Assembly (NCBI GenBank): GCA_030150085.1
Contig: JASLGJ010000521.1
Coordinates: 1 to 6,038, forward strand
DNA: 6,038 nucleotides
Direction: 5' to 3'
DNA from: Candidatus Elarobacter sp.
GTDB lineage: Bacteria > Vulcanimicrobiota > Vulcanimicrobiia > Vulcanimicrobiales > Vulcanimicrobiaceae
The number at the start of each line of letters is the position of its first letter. Within the stretch, counting starts at the first letter, position 1. The notes beneath the pieces were generated by a model. It worked only from the letters and a program-made list of their open reading frames with translations, searched no databases and was not told where the DNA came from. Both the position numbers and the translations under genes were made by a program. Shown here piece after piece: positions 1 through 6,038 of the stretch.

Positions 1-1229
1 CCGACCGCCGCGGCGCGCGCCCGGGCGCCGTCGAGGTCGGCGCGGGCTGGAGCGCCGACGCGTTCGCGCCCGCCGCCACGGCCGGCGCGGCCAACGATGT
101 CGCGCGCGGCGGGCGCACCGCGCTGGTCGAGAGCGGCGAGACGGCCGCGCAGTGCGAGATCGACGTGCTGATCGAGGCCACCGGGCACGAGGCGGCGGGC
201 GCGCTGCACGCCTACCGCGCGCTCGAGCGCGGGGTCCACGTCGTGATGGTGACGGTCGAGGCCGACGTCGTGGTCGGGCCCTACCTGCACCGCCTGGCCG
301 AGCGCAACGGCTGCGTCTACTCGATGGCCTACGGCGACCAGCCGGCGATCGTCTGCGAGCTGGTCGACTGGGCCCGCACCTGCGGGTTCGAGGTCGTCGC
401 GGCCGGCAAGGGCACCAAGTACGCCCCGCGCTACCGCCGCTCGACGCCCGACACGGCCTTCGCGAACTACGGCTTCACGCCCGAGCAGATCGCGCACGGC
501 GGCTTCAACCCGCGCATGTTCAACTCGTTCCTGGACGGCACGAAGTCGTCGATCGAGATGGTCGCGGTCGCCAACGCCACCGGTCTCGACGTCGCCGAGG
601 ACGGACTCTCGTTCGCGCCCGCGTCGGTGCACGACTTGCCGGTGCTGATGCGCCCGCGCGCCGAGGGCGGCATCCTGCCCCGCGCCGGGATGGCCGACGT
701 CGTGTCGTGCGTGAACGACGACGAGACGTTCGTCGCCGACCACCTGCGCTGGGGCATCTACGTGACGTTCACCTCCGAGAGCGCGTACGCGCAGCGCTGC
801 TTCGGCGAGTACGGGCTGGTCACCGATCCCAGCGGCCGCTATACGGCGCTGTGGCGGCCCTACCACCTGATCGGGCTGGAGATCGGGGTCTCGGTGGCGT
901 CCGTCGCGCTGCGCGGCGAGCCGACCGGCGCGCCGTACGCCGGCCACCGGGCCGAGGTCGTCTGCGCCACCCGGGGACCGATGCGGGCCGGCGAGCTGAT
1001 CGACGGCGAGGGCGGCTACGCGGCCTACGGAACCTGCGTGCCGGCCGCGACCGCGCGCGCGCGGCGCCTGGTGCCGATGGGCCTGGCCCACGGCCTCAAG
1101 CTGGTGCGCGACGTGCCGGCCGACCACCCGATCGGCGAGGCCGACGTGGCCTTCGACGACGCCTCGTTCCTGTGGAAGCTGCGGCGCGAGCAGGACGCGC
1201 TGTTCGCCCCGGCCGCGGCCACCGTCTAG
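1..1229 (+). CDS. NAD(P)-dependent oxidoreductase, homoserine-dehydrogenase-like with C-terminal SAF domain (COG4091), 5' partial
   Basis: The frame is open from base 3 (408 visible residues) to a TAG at 1227-1229, with no stop back to the window edge, so the true start lies upstream. The missing N-terminus should carry the Rossmann GxGxxG loop. Visible residues ~51-60 (EIDVLIEATG) fit a later strand of a nucleotide-binding fold. The family-specific middle follows: AGKGTKY at ~134-140, then NPRMFNSFLDGTKS and EMVAVANATGL at ~169-195, and PYHLIGLEIGVSVAS at ~286-300. A SAF domain (~316-387) closes the protein with GEGGYAAYG and GLAHGLKLVRDVP. Such proteins are usually annotated 'homoserine dehydrogenase' or, because of the SAF fold, wrongly 'FlgA'. 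The family is known to include the Brucella DXR-like protein DRL, which makes MEP from DXP; most members have no proven substrate. Family assignment is firm; substrate is unknown. A soluble cytoplasmic enzyme is expected. The acyltransferase follows 39 bases downstream. Confidence 0.85.
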   Translation, partial: DRRGARPGAVEVGAGWSADAFAPAATAGAANDVARGGRTALVESGETAAQCEIDVLIEATGHEAAGALHAYRALERGVHVVMVTVEADVVVGPYLHRLAERNGCVYSMAYGDQPAIVCELVDWARTCGFEVVAAGKGTKYAPRYRRSTPDTAFANYGFTPEQIAHGGFNPRMFNSFLDGTKSSIEMVAVANATGLDVAEDGLSFAPASVHDLPVLMRPRAEGGILPRAGMADVVSCVNDDETFVADHLRWGIYVTFTSESAYAQRCFGEYGLVTDPSGRYTALWRPYHLIGLEIGVSVASVALRGEPTGAPYAGHRAEVVCATRGPMRAGELIDGEGGYAAYGTCVPAATARARRLVPMGLAHGLKLVRDVPADHPIGEADVAFDDASFLWKLRREQDALFAPAAATV

Positions 1230-1256
1230 CGCGAAGGCTCCGGCTCGCCCGCCGCC

Positions 1257-1262
1257 GATACT
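1257..1262 (+). promoter_or_regulatory. Possible -10 element (GATACT) for leaderless transcription of the acyltransferase
   Basis: GATACT differs from the -10 consensus TATAAT at two positions and ends 6 bases before the ATG at 1269, which would put the transcription start at or next to the start codon. It is one of the few A/T-containing hexamers in this GC-rich gap, and there is no purine-rich Shine-Dalgarno before the ATG. No recognisable -35 element lies at the usual distance. A chance match is quite possible, and the gene may simply be read from the upstream gene's promoter. Confidence 0.2.
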
Positions 1263-1268
1263 TCCGGC

Positions 1269-2474
1269 ATGGAAGACCGCGGCGGGCGGCTGGAGGTCCT
1301 CGACGGGTTGCGCGGGCTCGCGATCGCGAGCGTCGTGTGGTACCACGTCTGGCAGCTCTCGTGGCTGACGGCCTCGGTCAACGCCTTCGGCCGCGAGTGG
1401 AGCCTGCAGTTCGTTCCCGAGACCGGCTTCTTGGGCGTCGAGCTGTTCTTCTTCCTGAGCGGCTTCGTGATCTTCTGGCCCTACGCGCGGGCGGCGCTGG
1501 CCGGCGCGCGCGAGCCGTCGCTGCGCCACTTCGCGTGGCGGCGCGCGCTCAAGATCGTGCCCTCGTACTACTTCGCGATCGCGGCGCTGCTCGTGCTGGG
1601 CGTGCAGCGCTACCCGACGTTCGGGGCGGGCGCGCGCGACGTCGCGCTGCACGCGCTGTTCGTCCACAACTGGTTCGCCGACACCTACGGCTCGATCGAC
1701 GGCGTGATGTGGTCGCTCGGGGTCGAGGTGCAGTTCTACCTGGTCTTCCCGCTGATCGCGTGGGCGTTCCGGCGGCAGCCGCTCGTCGTGTTCGGGCTGA
1801 TGTGCGCGCTCGCGGTCGGCTGGCGGGCCGCGGCGGTGCAGTGGCGCTGGGAGATCGTGGGCCAGCTCCAGGGCCAGCTGCCGGCCGCGCTCGACGTGTT
1901 CGCCTGCGGCATGCTCGCGGCGTGGCTGACCGTGCTGCTGCGCGCGCGCCATCCGCGCCTGGCGCGGCGGCGCGCGCTGTGGACGGTGCTCGCGCTGGTC
2001 GCGGCGGCGGCGGTGATCGCGCTGCTGCAGGACTGCTTTCGCATCCGCTACGCCGACGGCTCGTTCGCGCACTGGAAGGCCCTGCACATCTTCCCGCTCG
2101 CGCTGGCCTACGCGGCGTTCGCGGTCGCGGCGCTGCACGCGCTGCCGCGCTGGCGCACGGCCATCGCCAACCCGGTGCTGGTGTTCCTGGCCGCGATCTC
2201 CTACAACCTGTACCTCTGGCACCAGCTGATCGCGCGCGCCTTCGTGGCCTGGGGCTGGCCCGCCCACGCGACCGCCGACCCGCACGACGACCCGCGCTGG
2301 AAAGTGCTCTTCACCATCGTGTCGATGGGCTCGGCGCTGCTGGTCGCGACCGCGCTCACCTACGGCCTGGAGCGCCCGCTGCTGCGCTGGAGACCGCGCC
2401 GCGCGCCGTCTTCCGAGCAGTCTGCCGCGCTGGCGGGCGTCGCGCTCAACTCGCCACCGCGCTCAGCGCCCTAG
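1269..2474 (+). CDS. Acyltransferase-3 family integral membrane protein (OafA/YrhL type)
   Basis: This 401-residue membrane protein should move an acyl group, commonly acetyl, from the cytoplasmic side to an extracytoplasmic sugar, lipid or polymer. Family marks are clear. The R-x10-H motif is R15...H26 within LDGLRGLAIASVVWYH. ELFFFLSGF lies at 58-66. Basic RRALKIVPSYY (91-101) matches the RRxxRIxPxY motif. HNW is at 133-135, WSLGVEVQFY at 148-157, and a late SYNLYLWHQ motif precedes the last segments. About ten hydrophobic segments are visible. There is no C-terminal SGNH domain, only a short basic, proline-rich tail, so it is the stand-alone form. ATG 1269 is the first start codon after the in-frame stop of the upstream gene, and the conserved motif begins ten residues later, so the start is well supported. 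The substrate cannot be read from the sequence, and no polysaccharide gene is adjacent. Its 3' end overlaps the convergent phosphatase gene. Confidence 0.93.
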   Translation: MEDRGGRLEVLDGLRGLAIASVVWYHVWQLSWLTASVNAFGREWSLQFVPETGFLGVELFFFLSGFVIFWPYARAALAGAREPSLRHFAWRRALKIVPSYYFAIAALLVLGVQRYPTFGAGARDVALHALFVHNWFADTYGSIDGVMWSLGVEVQFYLVFPLIAWAFRRQPLVVFGLMCALAVGWRAAAVQWRWEIVGQLQGQLPAALDVFACGMLAAWLTVLLRARHPRLARRRALWTVLALVAAAAVIALLQDCFRIRYADGSFAHWKALHIFPLALAYAAFAVAALHALPRWRTAIANPVLVFLAAISYNLYLWHQLIARAFVAWGWPAHATADPHDDPRWKVLFTIVSMGSALLVATALTYGLERPLLRWRPRRAPSSEQSAALAGVALNSPPRSAP

Positions 2475-5070
2475 GCCGGACCAGCCGGCCCTTGAGCACG
2501 GCGCGGGCGTGCGCGCCGCCGCCGGGGCAGCGGGTGACCGAGAACTCGTCGGCGATCGACGAGACGATGTAGAGCCCGCGCCCGCTCTCGGCCAGCGCGT
2601 CGGCGGGCAGGCGCGCGTTGTGCTGGAAGCCCGCGCCGCCGTCGATCACGTGCAGCACCGCGTACTCGCCGCTCAGGTCGAGCGCGAGCTCCACCGGGCC
2701 GGGCGCGTAGCGCGCGACGTTGCCGATCAGCTCGGCGTAGACCAGCTCGGCCATGACCCGGTCCGCATCGCCCACGCCGTGCCGCTCGAGCTGCGCGACG
2801 ACCTCGTGGCGCACCGTGCGGGCCCGCTCGCCGTCGTGCGCGTCGAAGCCCCAGCGCAGCGCCACGCCGTCGCGCAGCGCGAGCAGCGAGCGCGCGAAGG
2901 TGACCACCAGCAGCGCGACGTCGTCGCTGGCGGCGGTCTCGTCGAGCACCGCGCGGTGGATGGCCCGCGCCGGTGCGCCCGCCACGTCGACCGCGCGCAG
3001 CGCCTCGACCAGCGCGGCCTCGCCGGCGAGCACGTCGCGCCCGGCTTCGGTCAGCCCGTCGGTGTAGAGCAGCAGCGTGCTGCCCTCGCTCAGGTCGAGA
3101 TGGCGGGTGACGTCGGTGCCGCGCTCGCGCAGGCCGAGCGGCAGCCCGCCGGCGGGCAGCGTGACGACGGTCCCGGCGGCGTCGCGCCGCAGCGGCGCGG
3201 GGTGCCCCGCGCCGGCGCAGGCCAAGGTCGACCAGAGCGGGTCGAGCACGCCGACCCAGGCCGTGACGAAGCGGTCCGGGGTCTGCGAGCGCAGCACGCG
3301 GTCGGCCGCGTCGAGCATCACCGAGGGCTCGGGGTTGATCGCCGCCGCGCCGCGCAGGCTCTGGCGGATGGCGGCCATCGTCGCCGCCGCGTCCAGGCCG
3401 CTGCCCGCGACGTCGCCGACCGAGACCACCACCCGGCCGTCGGGGACCCGAAAGGCGTCGTACCAGTCGCCCCCGATCAGGGCCTCGCTGCGGCCGGCCT
3501 CGTAGAGCGCGTCGAAGCCGGTGCCCGGCACGCGCGGCAGATCGGTCGTGAGCGCCGCAGCCTGAAACGTCCGGGCCACCCGCCGCTCGCGCTCGTACGC
3601 CTCGGCGTTGCCGACCGCGGGCGCGATGCGGCGTGCGATCTCACTGAAGAACGGCACCTCGTCGGCGCCGTAGTGCCGCCCCGAGCTGCGGTCGTACATC
3701 GCGACCAGCGTCCCGCGCACCGCGCCGCGGTAGGCCAGCGGCACGATGACCAGCGAGTCGACGCCCAGCGCGCTGATCGTCTCGCGGTAGGGCCCGCGCA
3801 CCGCGCCGATGCCGGCGGCGGGCATCCGCTCGTAGAGCAGCGGCCGCTTCGTGCGGACGACCTCGGGCGAGCCGCCTCCGGCACCGGCCGCCAGGTAGCG
3901 GAAGTCGAGCAGGGCGCGAGTGCGCTCGGTGGTGGCGGCATCGCGGTGCTGCGAGGCGGCCAGCACCAGCTCGCCCTCGGCGTCGACCAGATTCACCACC
4001 ACCCAGTCGGCGAAGTCGGGCACCAGCAGGCGCGCCGCGGCGGCCAGCGTCTCGTGCAGGTCGAGCGTCTCGGCCAGCGCCTCGCCCAAGCGCGCGTAGA
4101 ACGCCTCGCGCTCGGCGATCCGGCGCTGCGCGTCGGCCGCCGCGCGCGCCTCGCGGTAGAGGCGCGCGTTCTCCAGCGCCGCGCCCATCCGCCGAGCCAG
4201 CTCGCGCGCGGTCGCCAGATCGCTCTCGCCGTAGCCGTGCGAGTCGCGCGAGCGGCAGAACGTCAGCACGCCGTAGCGCCGCCCGCGGGCCGCGACGACG
4301 ACCGCGATGAGCGAGTTCAGACCCTCGTCGCGCATCCGCTCGAAGTGCTGCTCGTCCTGCGCCACCCGGCCCCACCACGCTTCGTCGACGTGCGGGAGCA
4401 GCAGGTTCTCGCCTTCGCTCCAGACGCGCGAGATCGGGTGGTCGGCGTGCCGCAGCGGCGGAACCGAGCCCAGCGACTGCTCGAACGGCACGCGCCGCAC
4501 CGGGTCGCGGTGGTCGACCGCCGCGCGCCGCAGCACCCCGTCGTCGGCGGCGAGATCGAACAGGCAGTAGTCGGCGAAGGAGTCGACCGCCGCGCGCGCC
4601 ACCGCGCGCAGGATCGCGCCCGCGTCGAGCTCCGCGCCGAACAGCGCGTCGGCGTTGGCCAGGAACGCGTCGCGCGCGGAGGCCGAGCGCAGCGCGTCGA
4701 TGTCGGTGCACGAGCCGAACCAGCGCGCCAGCGCGCCCGTGCGCGGGTCGCGCACGGCGCTGGCGCGGATCAGGAACCAGCGGTAGACGCCGTCGTGGCG
4801 GCGCAGGCGGCACTCCACCTCGGTCGGCTCGCCCGCGGCCCGCGCGCTCTCCCACGTGGCGAGCACCGCCGGCAGGTCGTCGGGGTGGATCGCGCGCTCC
4901 CACGACCAGCCGCTCGGGTCGCCCCGCTCCCGGCCGGCGTACTCGTAGATGCGCCCATTGAGGTAGTCGACCGTGCCGTCGGGGAGCGCGGTCCAGATCA
5001 TCTGCGGAATCGCCTCGGCGATCGCGAAGGCGTCCGTTCCCGCCGCGGACTCCGGGCGCGGCGCGCTCAT
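2446..5070 (-). CDS. PAS-GAF-GAF-SpoIIE (PPM) phosphatase with C-terminal GHKL ATPase domain; partner-switching type regulator
   Basis: This is an 874-residue protein with no membrane segment or signal peptide. In order: PAS ~15-125 (IPQMIWTALPDGTVDYLN, later VYRWFLIRASAV); GAF ~138-302; short helix; GAF ~325-488; helical linker with RERRVARTFQAAAL; PPM/SpoIIE phosphatase ~515-726; GHKL ATPase ~735-862. Phosphatase motifs are intact: GGDWYD (D535), GDVAGSG (D553, with S where H is common), GAGHP (620-624), LYTDGLTEAG (D671) and SDD (D716, D717), the acidic metal ligands. The ATPase has an N-box (E780-x3-N784), DGGAG (810-814) and GRGLYIV (830-836). No histidine-kinase H-box is present. Family knowledge: RsbU/SpoIIE phosphatases dephosphorylate a STAS anti-anti-sigma factor, and RsbW/SpoIIAB ATPases phosphorylate it and hold a sigma factor. 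I infer a stress or redox/ligand-gated switch; the signals are unknown. ATG 5070 is chosen because it overlaps the selB stop and is followed by PAS; an upstream GTG at 5154 would add 28 Arg/Ala-rich residues within selB. Confidence 0.93.
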   Translation of the reverse strand: MSAPRPESAAGTDAFAIAEAIPQMIWTALPDGTVDYLNGRIYEYAGRERGDPSGWSWERAIHPDDLPAVLATWESARAAGEPTEVECRLRRHDGVYRWFLIRASAVRDPRTGALARWFGSCTDIDALRSASARDAFLANADALFGAELDAGAILRAVARAAVDSFADYCLFDLAADDGVLRRAAVDHRDPVRRVPFEQSLGSVPPLRHADHPISRVWSEGENLLLPHVDEAWWGRVAQDEQHFERMRDEGLNSLIAVVVAARGRRYGVLTFCRSRDSHGYGESDLATARELARRMGAALENARLYREARAAADAQRRIAEREAFYARLGEALAETLDLHETLAAAARLLVPDFADWVVVNLVDAEGELVLAASQHRDAATTERTRALLDFRYLAAGAGGGSPEVVRTKRPLLYERMPAAGIGAVRGPYRETISALGVDSLVIVPLAYRGAVRGTLVAMYDRSSGRHYGADEVPFFSEIARRIAPAVGNAEAYERERRVARTFQAAALTTDLPRVPGTGFDALYEAGRSEALIGGDWYDAFRVPDGRVVVSVGDVAGSGLDAAATMAAIRQSLRGAAAINPEPSVMLDAADRVLRSQTPDRFVTAWVGVLDPLWSTLACAGAGHPAPLRRDAAGTVVTLPAGGLPLGLRERGTDVTRHLDLSEGSTLLLYTDGLTEAGRDVLAGEAALVEALRAVDVAGAPARAIHRAVLDETAASDDVALLVVTFARSLLALRDGVALRWGFDAHDGERARTVRHEVVAQLERHGVGDADRVMAELVYAELIGNVARYAPGPVELALDLSGEYAVLHVIDGGAGFQHNARLPADALAESGRGLYIVSSIADEFSVTRCPGGGAHARAVLKGRLVRPRALSAVAS
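2474..2490. terminator. Possible hairpin at the acyltransferase stop codon
   Basis: GGCCGG (2474-2479) and CCGGCC (2485-2490) form a perfect 6-bp all-G/C stem with a 5-base ACCAG loop. It begins on the last base of the acyltransferase TAG stop and lies inside the 3' coding end of the opposing phosphatase gene. No T-run follows on either strand, so it does not match a standard intrinsic terminator. In DNA this rich in G and C, such a short stem can arise by chance. Its exact position at the stop is the only reason to list it. Confidence 0.25.
5067..5070 (-). promoter_or_regulatory. ATGA stop-start overlap between selB and the phosphatase gene
   Basis: On the minus strand, the ATG of the phosphatase (5070-5068) shares two bases with the TGA of selB (5069-5067). 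Such overlaps normally mean one transcript and translational coupling, with ribosomes ending selB re-initiating on the next gene. A GGAG (5085-5082) upstream may help. Confidence 0.85.
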
Positions 5071-6038
5071 CCGCGCGCGGGCTCCGCCGGGCGGCGCTCG
5101 CGCAGCGCGCGCAGGTCGCCGTCGCGCACGGTGACGCCGGTCGCGTCGAACCACTCCATCAGCGGCACGGCGTACTTGCGCGAGGTGCCGACCGCGTCGC
5201 GGAAGCGAGCCATCGTGATCGGCCCGTCGCGCCGGATCGCCTCTTCCAAGCGGCGGCGGATCTCGGCGATCTGGCGCCCTTGGTAGACGTCGCTCCCGAC
5301 CTTGACCAGGGTCCCGGTCGCGACCAGCGTGTCGAAGGCCTGCGAGAGCCCGGCGATGCGGGCCCGGCGCAGCTCGTCCACCACCAGCTCGAGCGGGACG
5401 GGGACCAGCGGCTGGGCCGGATCGGCCCGCGCGACGCGCTCGAAGAACGCGCGCTGCTCGGGCGAGAGCCGGGGCCGGTGCGCGACCGTCGCGTAGTAGC
5501 CGTCGCGGGCGCCGATCCGGCCCTCCTCGGCCTCGCTCGTCAGCAGCCGGATCAGGAACGGCTCCTCGGCCTCCAGCGCGCGCGCCAGCGCGAGCGAGGT
5601 GGCGCCCAGCGTCCAGGGCGCCTCGGCCTCGTGCCGGGCCAGGAACGCGACGGCCCGCTCGGCGAGCGCCGCGGCGGCCGCGCCGTCGACGTAGGCGAGC
5701 GGTTTCTGCAGCCGGCGCGCGGTGCCGCGCGCGCTCAGCTCGGCCAGGATCTCGGCCGCCTGCTCCTCGCGCACGTTGGCCCGCGCGCCCAGTTCCGCCG
5801 CGCCCAGCGGCCGCAGCCCGCTCGCCGCCAGCGCGCGCGCCAGCGCCTCGACGTCGGGCGGATCGCCTTCGTCGAACGCCCCCGCCCCGAGGGCCGAATC
5901 GGAACCATCCGCCGAGACCGTGCCGGCTGCGCCCAGGACGGTGCCGCCCCCCAGCAGCGCCTTGGGCGTCAGCGCGCGCACCACGAAGGGCTGGCCGGGG
6001 AAGACCGGGGCGGCCCGCCGCAGGTGCAGCGTCGCCTC
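5067..6038 (-). CDS. selB: Selenocysteine-specific elongation factor SelB, C-terminal part (5' end beyond the window)
   Basis: The C-terminal 323 residues are visible and the frame stays open to base 6038; the GTPase domain and most of the EF-Tu-like beta barrels lie outside. SelB delivers Sec-tRNA to in-frame UGA codons by binding the SECIS hairpin in the mRNA. The first residues (HLRRAAPVFPGQPFVVRAL, then LLGGGTVL at ~28-35) match the end of SelB domain III. The rest fits four winged-helix modules, roughly 58-120, 120-185, 188-256 and 257-313. The last contains FRDAVGTSRKYAVPLMEW (~279-296) and FDATGVTVRDGDLRAL, the most recognisable signature of the SECIS-binding end of SelB. Odd point: after GGGTVL, where bacterial SelB usually reads D-P-x-P with basic residues, there is a Gly/Ala/Ser/Asp-rich acidic linker (~36-58). 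A GTG inside the barrel (5984) is not the start. selA, selD and selC are not in the window. Confidence 0.92.
   Translation of the reverse strand, partial: EATLHLRRAAPVFPGQPFVVRALTPKALLGGGTVLGAAGTVSADGSDSALGAGAFDEGDPPDVEALARALAASGLRPLGAAELGARANVREEQAAEILAELSARGTARRLQKPLAYVDGAAAAALAERAVAFLARHEAEAPWTLGATSLALARALEAEEPFLIRLLTSEAEEGRIGARDGYYATVAHRPRLSPEQRAFFERVARADPAQPLVPVPLELVVDELRRARIAGLSQAFDTLVATGTLVKVGSDVYQGRQIAEIRRRLEEAIRRDGPITMARFRDAVGTSRKYAVPLMEWFDATGVTVRDGDLRALRERRPAEPARG
5082..5085 (-). promoter_or_regulatory. Possible Shine-Dalgarno GGAG for the phosphatase gene
   Basis: GGAG lies inside the end of selB, with an 11-base spacer before the ATG at 5070. The spacing is slightly longer than ideal. 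It supports ATG 5070 over the upstream GTG as the start of the phosphatase. Confidence 0.4.

Noticed and set aside
165..1229. CTG at 165 as the start of the oxidoreductase
   Set aside because: The frame continues upstream to the window edge with plausible protein, and starting at 165 would remove most of the nucleotide-binding fold.
152..2572. An 806-residue plus-strand open frame spanning the oxidoreductase and acyltransferase
   Set aside because: It is Arg/Ala/Gly-rich with no motif, and runs in another frame across two genes with clear family signatures and across their stop codons.
5067..5069. The TGA ending selB, or the TGA at 2446-2448, as a selenocysteine codon
   Set aside because: The SelB protein ends just after its complete last winged-helix signature and the next gene starts on the same bases. 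The phosphatase ends after a complete ATPase domain, and the frame beyond resembles antisense shadow. Nothing suggests readthrough.
5071..5154. A 28-residue N-terminal extension of the phosphatase from a GTG at 5154
   Set aside because: The extension is Arg/Ala-rich low-complexity sequence inside selB in another frame. ATG 5070 gives the ATGA overlap and begins shortly before the PAS domain.
2509..5286. A 925-residue plus-strand open frame opposite the phosphatase and selB genes
   Set aside because: The protein is dominated by Arg, Ala, Gly, Val and His with no recognisable domain. It is the complement of well-supported genes, and long stop-free antisense frames are expected in DNA this rich in G and C.
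1..6038. CRISPR arrays, tRNA/rRNA genes, insertion sequences, long repeats
   Set aside because: I saw no regularly spaced repeats, no tRNA-like or rRNA sequence, no transposase fragments and no terminal inverted repeats. Nearly every base is accounted for by four protein genes of uniform composition.

Overview
The window is a very GC-rich, densely coded stretch of bacterial chromosome. Its four protein genes form two pairs that run towards each other. Codon third positions are almost all G or C, and the only gap between genes is 39 bases (1230-1268). I see no RNA gene, mobile element, CRISPR array or long repeat, and no gene-free stretch over 300 bases.

Plus strand, 1-2474. The window opens inside a predicted NAD(P)-dependent oxidoreductase of the homoserine-dehydrogenase-like, SAF-domain family (COG4091); its N-terminus lies before base 1. 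It is followed after 39 bases by a complete acyltransferase-3 (OafA/YrhL-type) integral membrane protein of 401 residues. The two may be co-transcribed, but a weak -10-like element sits just before the acyltransferase ATG and no Shine-Dalgarno is visible there.

Minus strand, 6038-2446. The right end holds the C-terminal 323 residues of SelB, the selenocysteine-specific elongation factor, with its winged-helix tail. Its stop codon overlaps, in an ATGA, the start of a large soluble signalling protein of 874 residues with the order PAS, GAF, GAF, SpoIIE-type PPM phosphatase, GHKL ATPase (RsbW/SpoIIAB-like). That protein joins sensing, phosphatase and possible anti-sigma-type kinase modules in one chain, as expected for a partner-switching stress regulator. 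No STAS-domain partner or sigma factor is encoded in the window.

The acyltransferase and the phosphatase converge tail to tail and overlap by 29 bases, so any terminator must lie inside coding sequence. A small perfect hairpin (2474-2490) starts on the last base of the acyltransferase stop codon.

Organism: the sequence shows a high-GC bacterium that very likely uses selenocysteine. Large PAS/GAF/SpoIIE/ATPase fusion proteins in high-GC genomes recall Eremiobacterota (WPS-2) and also Actinomycetota, Chloroflexota and Dormibacterota. My leaning to Eremiobacterota is an impression from the style of the phosphatase, not a demonstrated placement. The most notable points are the selB-phosphatase coupling, the all-in-one partner-switching protein, and the possible relation of the first gene to the Brucella DXR-like (DRL) enzymes of isoprenoid synthesis.
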